64,000 bases of DNA from Ruminococcus sp. HUN007 (GCF_000712055.1 NZ_JOOA01000002.1:3189929-3253928), one strand, 5' to 3'. Counted from the stretch's first letter, positions 36,924 to 46,230 are shown. Notes: generated by a model not told the origin, from the letters alone. Numbers and translations: made by a program.

Positions 36924-36952
36924 TTGACAACATGAATGTAAAGTGTTATTAT
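36924..36952 (+). promoter_or_regulatory. Sigma-A promoter of the lysine/DAP operon
   Basis: TTGACA at 36924-36929, 17-base spacer, TATTAT at 36947-36952, ten bases before the riboswitch aptamer. Confidence 0.88.
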
Positions 36953-36961
36953 TAGTAAATA

Positions 36962-37120
36962 GATAGAGGTGCAGCCGAGAAAAGTAACTGCTCTGAGGAT
37001 ACCAGTCCGGTGACGAGCGGCAAAAGGCGACGCTGCCGAAGGAAAAGCACGGTAAAGTTTTTCCTGGGCATATGCTTAAGAAGTATATGACTGTCATCAT
37101 TCAGTGTGATGGAGAGCTAT
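36962..37120 (+). promoter_or_regulatory. Lysine riboswitch (L box)
   Basis: The leader has the conserved L-box landmarks in order: GAGGTGCAGCC, AAGTAACT, GAGGATACCAGTCCGGTGAC, a GGCAAAAGGCGA arm, GCCGAAGG and TTCCTGGG. GATAG at the 5' end pairs with CTATC at 37114-37118 to close P1. It is followed by an intrinsic terminator and then asd-dapA-dapB, whose products lead to lysine. Lysine binding should stabilise P1 and allow termination. Confidence 0.88.
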
Positions 37121-37171
37121 CGGTACGTCTGATTTACACTCGTATCAGATTTCTTATTATATTGATTGATG

Positions 37172-37208
37172 AACCGGTTCAAAATATTATTTTGTATCGG
37201 TTTTTTTG
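37172..37208 (+). terminator. Riboswitch-controlled intrinsic terminator
   Basis: ACCGGTTCAAAAT pairs with ATTTTGTATCGGT around a short loop, followed by TTTTTTT. It lies between the lysine aptamer and asd. Confidence 0.85.
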
Positions 37209-37265
37209 TTACCCGGCTCCGCGGGTGATTTGTATACGGAGAAATCTAATTTGGAGGTCATTTAA

Positions 37266-38345
37266 ATGAAACATTACAACGTAGGTATTATCGGTGCAAC
37301 AGGTATGGTAGGTCAGAGATTTGCTACACTTCTCGAAAACCACCCTTGGTTCACTGTAACAGTTCTTGCTGCTTCACCTCGTTCAAAGGGCAAGACATAT
37401 GAAGAAGCTGCAGGCAGCAGATGGGCTATGACAACACCAATGCCTGAATCAATGAAGAAGATGGTCCTCATGGACGCTACAGCAGACATCAAGGAGATCG
37501 CTTCAAAGGTGGATTTCGTTTTCTGCGCAGTTGACATGAAGAAGGATGAGATCAAGGCTCTTGAAGAAGCTTATGCAAAGGCTGAATGCCCGGTAGTTTC
37601 AAACAACTCAGCTCACAGATTCACAGATGACGTTCCTATGGTAGTTCCTGAAATCAACCCTGAACACATCGAGATCATCAAGGCTCAGAGAGAAAGACTC
37701 GGCACAAAGAAGGGCTTTATCGCAGTTAAGTCAAACTGCTCAATCCAGAGCTACGTTCCTGCGCTTGAACCATTAAGAAAGTTCGGTATCACAAAGGTTC
37801 TCGCTTGTACATACCAGGCAATTTCAGGTGCCGGCAAGACTTTCGAGACATGGCCTGAAATGGTTGATAACCTTATCCCTTACATCGGCGGCGAAGAAGA
37901 AAAGTCAGAACAGGAACCACTCAAGGTATGGGGCAGGATCGAAGGCAACAAGATCGTTAAGGCTTCATCACCTGCAATTACAACACAGTGTCTCCGTGTT
38001 CCAGTTTCAAACGGCCACACAGCTGCTGTTTTCGTATCATTCGACAAGAAGCCTTCAAAGGAAGAGATCTTAAAGTGCTGGAAGGAATTCTCAGGTGTTC
38101 CGCAGGAACTCGAACTTCCTCACGCACCAAAGCAGTTCCTCAACTACTTTGAAGAAAACGACCGTCCGCAGGCTAAGCTCGACAGAGATCTTGAAGGCGG
38201 TATGGCAGTTTCTATCGGCCGTCTCAGAGAAGACACACAGTACGACTACAAGTTCGTATGCCTTTCACACAATACATTAAGAGGCGCAGCAGGCGGTGCT
38301 GTTCTTCTTGCTGAATTACTCGCTGCAAAGGGATACTTTGACTGA
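37266..38345 (+). CDS. asd: Aspartate-semialdehyde dehydrogenase
   Basis: The 359-aa enzyme reduces aspartyl phosphate to the semialdehyde, the branch point to lysine/DAP and threonine. The NADP-binding IIGATGMVGQRF is at residue 8, the catalytic cysteine in SNCSIQSY near 157 and AISGAGKTFE near 188. Its length and motif style match the archaeal/fungal-type branch rather than the short E. coli-type one. GGAGG precedes the ATG. It is the first gene behind the lysine riboswitch. Confidence 0.93.
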   Translation: MKHYNVGIIGATGMVGQRFATLLENHPWFTVTVLAASPRSKGKTYEEAAGSRWAMTTPMPESMKKMVLMDATADIKEIASKVDFVFCAVDMKKDEIKALEEAYAKAECPVVSNNSAHRFTDDVPMVVPEINPEHIEIIKAQRERLGTKKGFIAVKSNCSIQSYVPALEPLRKFGITKVLACTYQAISGAGKTFETWPEMVDNLIPYIGGEEEKSEQEPLKVWGRIEGNKIVKASSPAITTQCLRVPVSNGHTAAVFVSFDKKPSKEEILKCWKEFSGVPQELELPHAPKQFLNYFEENDRPQAKLDRDLEGGMAVSIGRLREDTQYDYKFVCLSHNTLRGAAGGAVLLAELLAAKGYFD

Positions 38346-38440
38346 TAAGCATATTCTGAAGAATAATTTCTGATCTCACTTTACAAAAAAAGAATGGTCA
38401 GGAGTACACAGGTTTAAAGTTTCAGAAAGGATAATTTGAT

Positions 38441-39331
38441 ATGAAGAATACAATATTTACCGGTGCCGGTGTTGCTATCGTAACACCAATGAACGAAGAC
38501 GGTTCCATTAATTATGAAGAATTCGGAAGAATCATAGATTTTCAGATCGAAAACGGCACAGACGCTATCATCGTATGCGGTACAACAGGTGAGTCATCAA
38601 CAATGACTGATGAGGAACACAAGGAATGCATCAGATACTGTGTTGAAAAGACTGCAAAGAGAGTACCTGTTATCGCCGGTACAGGAAGCAACGACACAGC
38701 TTATGCTATCGAGCTTTCCAAGGAAGCTGAATCACTCGGCGCAGACGGCCTTCTCGTTGTTACTCCTTACTACAACAAGTCCACACAGCGCGGTCTCGTT
38801 GCTCACTTCACAGCAATTGCTGATGCAGTGAATATTCCGATCATCCTCTACAACATTCCTGGCAGAACAGGCGTAAACATCGCTATCGATACATACAAGC
38901 AGCTCGGAAAGCACAAGAACATCGTTGCAGTAAAGGAAGCAAGCGGCAACTTAAGCTATATTGCAAAGCTCATCGCTGAATGCGGAGATCTTCTTGACGT
39001 ATACAGCGGCAACGACGATCAGATCGTTCCGATCATGTCACTCGGCGGAAAGGGCGTTATTTCAGTTCTTTCAAACGTTATGCCGAAGGAAGCTCACCAG
39101 ATCGCTCAGTACTGCCTCGACAACAACTGTGCAGAGGCTGCAAAGCTCCAGATAAAGCTTCTTAAGTTCATCAACAACCTTTTCATCGAGGTAAATCCTA
39201 TCCCTGTTAAGGAAGCTATGAACATGGCAGGCTGGAAGTGCGGTATCGGCCGTATGCCTCTCTATCCTATGTCTGACGAAAACAGACAGATCCTTAAGGA
39301 TTCAATGGCTGAACTCGGTCTCTTAAAGTAA
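38441..39331 (+). CDS. dapA: 4-hydroxy-tetrahydrodipicolinate synthase
   Basis: The 296-aa aldolase condenses pyruvate and aspartate semialdehyde. It has GTTGESSTMTDEEH near residue 46, the active-site tyrosine in ILYNIPGRTGVN near 135 and the Schiff-base lysine in AVKEASGN near 163. The length is standard. AGAAAGGA precedes the ATG. It sits 95 bases after asd and before dapB, within the riboswitch-controlled unit. Confidence 0.97.
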   Translation: MKNTIFTGAGVAIVTPMNEDGSINYEEFGRIIDFQIENGTDAIIVCGTTGESSTMTDEEHKECIRYCVEKTAKRVPVIAGTGSNDTAYAIELSKEAESLGADGLLVVTPYYNKSTQRGLVAHFTAIADAVNIPIILYNIPGRTGVNIAIDTYKQLGKHKNIVAVKEASGNLSYIAKLIAECGDLLDVYSGNDDQIVPIMSLGGKGVISVLSNVMPKEAHQIAQYCLDNNCAEAAKLQIKLLKFINNLFIEVNPIPVKEAMNMAGWKCGIGRMPLYPMSDENRQILKDSMAELGLLK

Positions 39332-39409
39332 TTTAAAACGGAGAGCCGCAGACAGACTTTTCACATCGCAGTGCAGGTGAATTCTGTGCTGAGGCAATAA
39401 AATAAAACT

Positions 39410-39442
39410 GACAGCAGATCTGCATTTTACGGATCTGCTGTA
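39410..39442 (+). other. Intercistronic hairpin between dapA and dapB
   Basis: ACAGCAGATC pairs with GATCTGCTGT around a TGCATTTTACG loop. No T tract follows, so it may be an RNA-stability hairpin rather than a terminator. Confidence 0.5.
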
Positions 39443-39477
39443 CTGATAATAACAGAGATATGAAAGGAATGAAAACA

Positions 39478-40236
39478 ATGACTGATATAATCATCAGCGG
39501 TGCAAACGGACACATGGGTCATATGATCTATGAATGCATCAAGGAAAGAAGTGACTGCAGAGTAGTTGCAGGTATCGACATCAATACTGAAAAGTACGCT
39601 GATTTTCCGATATTCGCCACACCGTCAGAGCTTAATATAAAGGGCGACGTAATAATCGATTTTTCACACCCTGCACTTCTCGATGCACTTCTTGAGTACA
39701 GTTCAAAGACAGGTACTCCGGTAGTTTATGCAACAACAGGATACACTGACGAGCAGATCGACAAGATCAAGGAAGCAGCCGAGACATCTCCAGTATTCTT
39801 CTCATGGAACATGTCAATGGGTATCAACCTTCTCGTTGAGCTTTCAAAGAAGGCTGCCGCTTTCCTCGGCGATCAGTTCGACATCGAGATCCTCGAAAAG
39901 CACCACAACCGCAAACTCGACGCTCCGAGCGGAACAGCTCTCATGCTCGCAAACGGTATCAACGAAGTATTTGACGGCGAAAAGGAATACGTATACGACC
40001 GTCACTCAGTACGTAAAAAGCGTGAAAAGAAGGAGATCGGCATAAGCTCGATCCGCGGCGGCACCATCGTCGGCGAACACGACATCATCTTTGCCGGAAA
40101 CGACGAAGTCATCACTCTTTCACACAGCGCAGCATCAAGACGCGTATTCGCAGTAGGTTCGATCAATGCCGCACTGTTCTTAAAAGGCAAGCCGGCAGGC
40201 ATGTATGACATGTCAGATGTTTTCAAGGAACTCTGA
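39478..40236 (+). CDS. dapB: 4-hydroxy-tetrahydrodipicolinate reductase
   Basis: About 252 aa. The NAD(P)-binding motif ISGANGHMGH is at residue 5 and the catalytic motif EKHHNRKLDAPSGTA near 140 carries the DapB histidines and lysine. It catalyses the second committed DAP step. The ATG at 39478 has AAAGGAA eight bases upstream; two in-frame upstream ATGs overlap that site and are rejected. A strong terminator follows, so asd-dapA-dapB form one unit. Confidence 0.95.
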   Translation: MTDIIISGANGHMGHMIYECIKERSDCRVVAGIDINTEKYADFPIFATPSELNIKGDVIIDFSHPALLDALLEYSSKTGTPVVYATTGYTDEQIDKIKEAAETSPVFFSWNMSMGINLLVELSKKAAAFLGDQFDIEILEKHHNRKLDAPSGTALMLANGINEVFDGEKEYVYDRHSVRKKREKKEIGISSIRGGTIVGEHDIIFAGNDEVITLSHSAASRRVFAVGSINAALFLKGKPAGMYDMSDVFKEL

Positions 40237-40265
40237 TAAACTGCAGATAAAGTAATTATAAAAAT

Positions 40266-40312
40266 AAAGCTCTGTGATACAAGGTACAGTTACCATGTGT
40301 TACAGAGCTTTA
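40266..40312 (+). terminator. Terminator after dapB
   Basis: AAAGCTCTGTGATACA pairs with TGTTACAGAGCTTT around a 16-base loop, 30 bases past the dapB stop. The T tract is short. Confidence 0.75.
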
Positions 40313-40340
40313 ATACGTTAAGACTACCTTTGTTTTAGCC

Positions 40341-40369
40341 TTGTACTGATAATCGGATTATGGTATAAT
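40341..40369 (+). promoter_or_regulatory. Sigma-A promoter of AAA/PD-(D/E)XK gene 1
   Basis: TTGTAC, 17 bases, TATAAT, about 30 bases before the ATG at 40401. Confidence 0.75.
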
Positions 40370-40400
40370 TATAGTAAATTCTATAGAAAGGGCCGTAATC

Positions 40401-42083
40401 ATGGGAACATATCTTAACCCCGGTAAAAAAGCTTTTGAGAAAGCGGTTAATTCAGATATTTATATTGATAAAACTGAGATGATCAGATATCTGAATTCAG
40501 TAATAAATACAAAACAACAATACGTAAGTGTTTCCCGTCCTCGTCGTTTTGGAAAGACTATGGCCGCTGATATGATCTGTGCGTATTATGACAGAGATGC
40601 AGACAGCAGAGATTTGTTTTCTGATAGACTACTCGCTAAATCAAATCCGTTTAAGACAGAAACAAAAGAGATTTTATGGGATAAATATCTTGGCGGTTTT
40701 GATGTTATTCGTCTTACCATGACAAAGTTTTTCAAAAGAAAAAAATCAGTTTCTGAGGCTTTGGGCGATATGCAGAGACTTGTTATCAGAGATTTGAAGA
40801 AAGCATATCCTGATGTTGATTATTTCGATGATGAAGACCTTATCCAGACAATAGATGATGTTTATACAGATAGTGACAGGCAGATCGTTATAGTTATCGA
40901 TGAATGGGATGCAGTTTTCAGAGAAAGCAAGGATGACAAAGACGGACAGACAGAATACCTTGATTTTCTTCGTGATCTGCTTAAGGATAATGAACATATA
41001 GCGCTTGCGTATATGACTGGTATCCTTCCGATAAAAAAATACGGAAAACATTCTGCTCTTAATATGTTTGATGAATATTCCATGATGAACCCGATGCAGA
41101 TGGCTCCGTATACTGGATTTCTTACATCTGAGGTTGAAGAGCTGACTGTTAAATACGGAAGAGATCTTGAAAGCATAAAGGACTGGTATGACGGATATAA
41201 GGTAAGTGACATCATCCCGCCTGATCCGGATCATGAGATTTTACGTGAAACAGGAAAGTCACCTGAAGGAAAGAAATATGATCTGTATAGTCCGCTTTCA
41301 GTTGTAAAGTCAGTTATGACGGGCAGGATCAGTAACTACTGGAATAAAACTGAAACCTACGAAGCACTTGCTGAATACATCCGAAAAGACTATGACGGAC
41401 TAAAGGATGCTGTAGCTCTTCTTATGGACGGTGGAAAACTGAAAATCGACACGTCATCATACCAGAACGACATGACATCCTTTACATGCAGAGACGACGT
41501 GCTTTCACTTCTTATTCATCTCGGCTATCTTGGATTTGATGATGAGACCAGCGAAGTGTTTATTCCTAATAAGGAAATATTGGATGAGTTCCGTACCTCA
41601 ACAAAGTCAGATGAATGGATACCTACGTTTAAATCCTTTGAATTGTCCGTGGAACTCTTGAAAGCGACATGGAACGAAGATGCGGAAAAAGTCGCAGAGA
41701 TCATAGAAAAAATGCATGATAAAGCGGATAACCGGACATACAATGATGAAGCCGCATTAAGTTATGCGATTAGAATGGCATATTATTCAGCACAGAAGTA
41801 TTACACGATTATCCCGGAAACAGACAGTGGAAAAGGATATGCAGATCTTATCTGTATCCCGTCACCAAAGTTTGCAGACAAACCGGCACTGGTTGTAGAA
41901 CTCAAATACAATAAAGATGCAAACGGAGCGGTAGCACAGATCAGAAATCGCGATTATCCGGAAAGACTTGAACATTATAAGGGTAATATCCTTTTGATCG
42001 GTATCAATTACGAAAAAGATCTTCCGAATACTGATCCGAAATTCAAGCATCACAGCTGTGTTATAGAAAAAGCCTGCAATTAA
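40401..42083 (+). CDS. AAA-ATPase-like protein with C-terminal PD-(D/E)XK nuclease domain, copy 1
   Basis: 560 aa. The N-terminus has DIYIDKTEMIRYLNS, a Walker A of the AAA-ATPase_like type (SRPRRFGKTMAADM near residue 47) and Walker B IVIVIDEWDAVF near 165. The C-terminal domain shows GYADLICIPSP and VVELKYNKD (about 480-505), the D...ExK pattern of PDDEXK_9 nucleases. Such proteins are abundant and multicopy in gut and rumen anaerobes; role unknown, with mobile-element or defence links suspected. An IS66 remnant follows directly. Confidence 0.85.
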   Translation: MGTYLNPGKKAFEKAVNSDIYIDKTEMIRYLNSVINTKQQYVSVSRPRRFGKTMAADMICAYYDRDADSRDLFSDRLLAKSNPFKTETKEILWDKYLGGFDVIRLTMTKFFKRKKSVSEALGDMQRLVIRDLKKAYPDVDYFDDEDLIQTIDDVYTDSDRQIVIVIDEWDAVFRESKDDKDGQTEYLDFLRDLLKDNEHIALAYMTGILPIKKYGKHSALNMFDEYSMMNPMQMAPYTGFLTSEVEELTVKYGRDLESIKDWYDGYKVSDIIPPDPDHEILRETGKSPEGKKYDLYSPLSVVKSVMTGRISNYWNKTETYEALAEYIRKDYDGLKDAVALLMDGGKLKIDTSSYQNDMTSFTCRDDVLSLLIHLGYLGFDDETSEVFIPNKEILDEFRTSTKSDEWIPTFKSFELSVELLKATWNEDAEKVAEIIEKMHDKADNRTYNDEAALSYAIRMAYYSAQKYYTIIPETDSGKGYADLICIPSPKFADKPALVVELKYNKDANGAVAQIRNRDYPERLEHYKGNILLIGINYEKDLPNTDPKFKHHSCVIEKACN

Positions 42084-42287
42084 AGCTTATTCTGATGTGC
42101 TCAGCATAATTGAAACAGCAAAGATGAACGATCTTGACGTGTTCGGATATCTTAACACTTTCTTCTTACCGAGCTTCCGAAGTTAGGCGAAGCTCCTACT
42201 GATGAGCAGCTCGCCTGCGTTCTGCCCTGGGGCGAAGCGCTTCCTGACTATTGCAGAAATCAGTCGAAAAAAATAAAATACAGATAA
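42084..42287 (+). pseudogene. C-terminal remnant of an IS66-type transposase (TnpC)
   Basis: The first part reads YSDVLSIIETAKMNDLDVF. After a frame change near 42166 it continues LLTELPKLGEAPTDEQLACV and LPWGEALPDYCR before TAA. IETAK near the end and the LPW...LP ending are typical of IS66 TnpC C-termini. The rest of the IS is absent. It abuts the stop of the preceding ATPase gene. Confidence 0.75.
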
Positions 42288-42291
42288 ACAT

Positions 42292-42325
42292 GCCCCACGT
42301 ATTGAATTTTACGTGGGGCTCTAAT
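42292..42325 (+). terminator. Hairpin terminator after the IS66 remnant
   Basis: GCCCCACGT pairs with ACGTGGGGC around ATTGAATTTT, followed by TCTAATCATT. Confidence 0.6.
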
Positions 42326-42412
42326 CATTAACGTAGGATTATGTATCGCTTACGTTAAAGATGGGAGTATACTAAATTACAGGAGAGTTTTCAAGTATGT
42401 GATTATATAAAA

Positions 42413-42467
42413 GGTACAGCCGCAAGCGGCTGTGCTATAGAAATACCGGCTGCAGAGCAGCCGGTAT
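42413..42467. repeat. Paired hairpins, same type as at 24799-24970
   Basis: CAGCCGCAAGCGGCTG, then CTATAGAAATAC and TACCGGCTGC/GCAGCCGGTA. The CTATAGAA-TAC-hairpin module is shared with the end of the stack at 24945-24970. No gene is present in this stretch. Confidence 0.6.
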
Positions 42468-42529
42468 CATTCGATATTCTTTTACCTCAGAATTCAATTC
42501 CAAGTCTATGCTTAGCTTCAAGGTTCCAT

Positions 42530-42662
42530 TCCGGAACATATTGGAACTGCAAAATGATACAACCTCCCCGCCGGGACGGAAAATATGTCTGTTCCCGGCG
42601 GGGATTATTTTTATCAGCCACCTATCAGCTATTGTATGAAATCCTGAAAAATGCTATAATTA
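42530..42662 (+). repeat. Direct repeat, left copy, flanking AAA/PD-(D/E)XK gene 2
   Basis: The order is TTCCATTCCGGAACAT, ATGATACA, a hairpin with CCCCGCCGGGAC/GTTCCCGGCGGGG plus ATTATTTTT (42564-42612, terminator-like), then a promoter with TATAAT. The same order recurs with substitutions at 44283-44410 after the gene. Confidence 0.75.
42632..42660 (+). promoter_or_regulatory. Sigma-A promoter of AAA/PD-(D/E)XK gene 2
   Basis: TTGTAT, 17 bases, TATAAT, 42 bases before the ATG. It lies inside the left direct repeat. Confidence 0.75.
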
Positions 42663-42702
42663 TTAATGCAGGTATAACTTCAAAGCAAAGGAGCCGGTAA
42701 AG

Positions 42703-44262
42703 ATGATGAGATATCCGATAAGTGTACAGACATTTGAACTGATAATAAACGGTGGATATGTATATGCAGATAAGACAGATCTGGTTTATGATCTGGCGCA
42801 GGAGCATGTATGTTTTCTGTCACGTCCGCGTAGATTTGGGAAATCGCTGCTTGTCAGTACACTGGAAGCGTATTTTACCGGAAGAAAAGAACTGTTCAAA
42901 GGACTGAAAATAGATTCACTTGAAGAGAAGTGGGAACAGTATCCGATATTCAGGATAGATTTTGCGGATGGAAATTATAACGAACCGGAAACACTCTTAA
43001 ATAAACTTGAAGGATATGTTGCAAGCTGGGAATCGTTGTATGGAAAGACGGAGTTTTTTAATTCGCTTTCGGACAGATTCAAATATGTGCTTGAAGCAGC
43101 TGAAAAAAAGACCGGACATAAGGCAGTGGTACTCATCGACGAATACGACAAGCCGATGCTTGATGTGCTCGGGACAGAAATTGAAGAAAAGAACCGAAAT
43201 ATACTTAAAGGCTTTTACGGAACATTCAAGGCTGCCGATGCAAATCTGCGTTTTGTATTTCTGACAGGTGTAACAAAGTTCAGCCAGATATCAGTATTTT
43301 CAGGATTTAATCAGCCTAATGACATAAGCATGGACAGTAAATTCGATGCTGTATGCGGAATAACCGAAGAAGAACTTTACAGTTATTTTGCAGAGCCGAT
43401 AAAGAAAATGGCAGAAGAACTTGATTATACAGAAGATGAAATGAAAGCAGTGCTGAAAAAGAAGTATGACGGTTATCATTTCAGCCGAAAAATGCTGGAT
43501 ATATATAATCCGTTCAGCTTATTAAATGCGTTCAATAAAACAGAGATAGATGATTACTGGTATAAATCCGGAACGCCGGCATATCTTGCAAAACTTCTTG
43601 AAGGTCATAAAGTGAATATGCAGAAACTGACAGAAAATCTGTATAAAACACAGTATTTTGTTGATTATCGTGCAGATAAAGAAAATCCGCTGGCGATGCT
43701 GTATCAGAGCGGATATCTGACAATAAAGGAATGTGATAAACGAAACGGACTTTACAGACTGGATTATCCTAATGATGAAGTGAAAAGCGGGTTTGTTACA
43801 CTTATATCAAACAGTTTTTTCAGAAAAGAAGAAGAGAAAACAGATAACTGGATATACAGTTTAAGTGAGATGCTTCGCACGGGTGATCTTGAAGGAGTAC
43901 GTGATGCGTACACATCTTTCCTTGCATCAATACCATATGAAGCAAACAAGGATGAACGCGCAAAGGATTTTGAAACACATTTTTCATATACATTCTATCT
44001 GATAAACCGTATGCTTTCGTGCTATACAACACTGATCGAAAAACAGAACAGCAAAGGCAGAGCAGATGTTATTATTGAAACGGATGATGATATATTCATC
44101 TTTGAGTTTAAGCTTGACGGAAGCGCAGAAGAGGCACTTAAACAGATAGATGAAAAGCAGTATGCGCTTCCGTACCTTAATGATTCGAGGAAACTGCATA
44201 AAATAGGCGTGAATATTTCAAGTGAAAGCAGGACTGTGGAAAAATGGCTTGTTTCTGAGTAA
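42703..44262 (+). CDS. AAA-ATPase-like protein with C-terminal PD-(D/E)XK nuclease domain, copy 2
   Basis: 519 aa. YVYADKTDLVYDL leads to SRPRRFGKSLLVSTLEAYF (Walker A variant, about residue 45) and Walker B VVLIDEYDKPMLD near 142. A LTGVTKFSQISVFSGFNQ motif near 188 and the C-terminal GRADVIIETDDDIFIFEFKL (about 452, nuclease D...E-x-K) are typical of this AAA-ATPase_like/PDDEXK_9 family. It is a distant paralogue of the gene at 40401. AAAGGAG stands 13 bases before the ATG. Direct repeats of about 130 bases bracket it, as if inserted as a unit. Confidence 0.87.
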   Translation: MMRYPISVQTFELIINGGYVYADKTDLVYDLAQEHVCFLSRPRRFGKSLLVSTLEAYFTGRKELFKGLKIDSLEEKWEQYPIFRIDFADGNYNEPETLLNKLEGYVASWESLYGKTEFFNSLSDRFKYVLEAAEKKTGHKAVVLIDEYDKPMLDVLGTEIEEKNRNILKGFYGTFKAADANLRFVFLTGVTKFSQISVFSGFNQPNDISMDSKFDAVCGITEEELYSYFAEPIKKMAEELDYTEDEMKAVLKKKYDGYHFSRKMLDIYNPFSLLNAFNKTEIDDYWYKSGTPAYLAKLLEGHKVNMQKLTENLYKTQYFVDYRADKENPLAMLYQSGYLTIKECDKRNGLYRLDYPNDEVKSGFVTLISNSFFRKEEEKTDNWIYSLSEMLRTGDLEGVRDAYTSFLASIPYEANKDERAKDFETHFSYTFYLINRMLSCYTTLIEKQNSKGRADVIIETDDDIFIFEFKLDGSAEEALKQIDEKQYALPYLNDSRKLHKIGVNISSESRTVEKWLVSE

Positions 44263-44282
44263 AAATACAGCATGCTTATCGG

Positions 44283-44410
44283 CTCCATGCCGGAACATCT
44301 TGGCATGGCCAGATGATACAGCATCCCCGCGGGAACGGAAAATTTGTCCGTTTCCGACGGGGATTATTTTATAAACCACTTGAATGATGTTACAGAAAAT
44401 GTTATAATTA
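44283..44410 (+). repeat. Direct repeat, right copy
   Basis: It matches 42530-42662 in order and in most bases: CCATGCCGGAACAT, GATGATACAG, the CCCCGCGGGAACGG/CCGTTTCCGACGGGG hairpin with ATTATTTT (terminator-like), then TTGAAT-17-TATAAT. Confidence 0.75.
44380..44408 (+). promoter_or_regulatory. Sigma-A promoter upstream of iorA
   Basis: TTGAAT, 17 bases, TATAAT, about 90 bases before the iorA ATG. It forms the end of the right direct repeat. Confidence 0.7.
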
Positions 44411-44500
44411 AGTTATATGTTTTTATTTATAGTTCACTATTGAATATCGGCCATAATTTTATTAAAAACATGATCATTTCAATCGAAAGGAATATTGTTT

Positions 44501-46228
44501 ATGAAGAAACTGTTACTTGGAAATGCGGCATTTGCCCGCGGACTCTATGAAGGTGGATGTAAATTCATTTCAAGCTATCCGGGAACTCCTTCAACTGAAA
44601 TAACTGAAGAAGCTGCAAAGTACGATGAAATATATGCGGAGTGGGCTCCGAATGAAAAGGTTGCAATGGAGGCTGCCATCGGTGCTTCTATTGCCGGTGC
44701 AAGATCTTTCTGCGGAATGAAGCACGTTGGTCTCAACGTTGCTGCTGACCCGCTTTACACAGCTTCATACTCAGGTGTAAATGCCGGTATGGTAATTGCA
44801 GTTGCTGACGACCAGGGAATGCACTCATCACAGAATGAGCAGGATTCACGTCATCACGCTATCGCTTCAAAGGTTCCTATGCTCGAACCTTCCGATTCAC
44901 AGGAATGCCGTGATTTCGTTATGGAAGCCTTTGAACTTTCAGAAAAGTTCGATGCTCCGGTTATCGTAAGAACTTCAACAAGGATCGCTCATTCACAGAG
45001 CATCGTTGACTGTGAGGACAGAAAGGAACTTCCTCTTAAGGAATATACAAAGAATCCTCAGAAGTACGTTATGATGCCTGCCTACGCAAAGCCAAGACAC
45101 GTATTTGTTGAAGAAAGAACTCAGAAACTCATTGAGTTTGCTGAAACATCTTCACTCAACAGAACCGAGATAAACGCAGGTACAAAGACCGGTATCATCA
45201 CAAGCGGTGCTGCTTACCAGTACGCAAAGGAAGCGCTCGGCGATACAGTTTCATACCTCAAGCTTGGTATGGTAAATCCGCTTCCTGTAAAGCTCATCAA
45301 AGACTTTGCTGCAAAGTTTGACGAGATCATCGTTATCGAGGAACTCGACGATGTAATTGAAACACACTGCAGAAAGATCGGCGTAAACACAAGGGGCAAG
45401 GATATATTCGGATACATCGGCGAGATCTCACAGACCATCATCGCTGAAAAGCTCCTTGGCAAGAAGAACGAATCAGTTTCACTCGATGAAAACATTCCTG
45501 TAAGACCTCCTGTAATGTGTGCCGGATGTCCTCACAGAGGTGTGTTCTACGCTCTTTCCAAGAATAAGATCACAGTTTCAGGCGATATCGGATGCTACAC
45601 ACTCGGCGCAGTTGCTCCGCTCAATTCAATGGATACAACTATCTGTATGGGTGCTTCCATTTCAGCACTTCACGGATTCAACAAGGTCCGCGGTGCTGAG
45701 GCTGAAAAGCGTTCAGTAGCGGTTATCGGTGACTCAACATTCATGCACTCAGGCATGACCGGCCTTGTAAACATCGCATACAACGCTACAAATTCAACTG
45801 TTATCATCCTTGACAACTCTATCACAGGTATGACAGGACACCAGCAGAACCCTACAACAGGAAAGAACTTAAAGGGCGATCCTGCTGCTGCAGTCAATCT
45901 TGAAGAACTCTGCAAGGCTATCGGTATAAAAAGAGTTCGCGTTGTTGATCCTTACAAGCTTGAGGAAACTGAAAAGGCTATTCTCGAAGAACTCGAAGCT
46001 CCGGAAGCATCAGTTATCATTTCAAGAAGACCATGCGCTCTTCTCAAGTACGTTAAACACAATCCTCCGCTTAAAGTGGAAAATGACAAGTGCAAGAGCT
46101 GCAAGATGTGCCTTAAACTCGGATGTCCTGCAATTTCCATAAAGAACGGCAAGGCATGCATCGACCACACACAGTGCGTAGGATGCGGTATATGTGCAGA
46201 ACTCTGTAAGTTTGATGCAATCGTCTGA
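44501..46228 (+). CDS. iorA: Indolepyruvate:ferredoxin oxidoreductase, alpha subunit
   Basis: About 575 aa. The N-terminal pyrimidine-binding part has SSYPGTPSTEITEEA and WAPNEKVAMEAAIGAS. The thiamine-diphosphate part has CAGCPHRGVFYAL, GDIGCYTLG and VIGDSTFMHSGMTGL. The C-terminus holds two [4Fe-4S] clusters (CKSCKMCLKLGCP and CVGCGICAELCKF). The complex interconverts aryl-pyruvates and arylacetyl-CoA with ferredoxin. The start is the ATG at 44501 with AAAGGA upstream, not the TTG two codons earlier. iorB follows after a repeat. Confidence 0.95.
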   Translation: MKKLLLGNAAFARGLYEGGCKFISSYPGTPSTEITEEAAKYDEIYAEWAPNEKVAMEAAIGASIAGARSFCGMKHVGLNVAADPLYTASYSGVNAGMVIAVADDQGMHSSQNEQDSRHHAIASKVPMLEPSDSQECRDFVMEAFELSEKFDAPVIVRTSTRIAHSQSIVDCEDRKELPLKEYTKNPQKYVMMPAYAKPRHVFVEERTQKLIEFAETSSLNRTEINAGTKTGIITSGAAYQYAKEALGDTVSYLKLGMVNPLPVKLIKDFAAKFDEIIVIEELDDVIETHCRKIGVNTRGKDIFGYIGEISQTIIAEKLLGKKNESVSLDENIPVRPPVMCAGCPHRGVFYALSKNKITVSGDIGCYTLGAVAPLNSMDTTICMGASISALHGFNKVRGAEAEKRSVAVIGDSTFMHSGMTGLVNIAYNATNSTVIILDNSITGMTGHQQNPTTGKNLKGDPAAAVNLEELCKAIGIKRVRVVDPYKLEETEKAILEELEAPEASVIISRRPCALLKYVKHNPPLKVENDKCKSCKMCLKLGCPAISIKNGKACIDHTQCVGCGICAELCKFDAIV

Positions 46229-46230
46229 TT

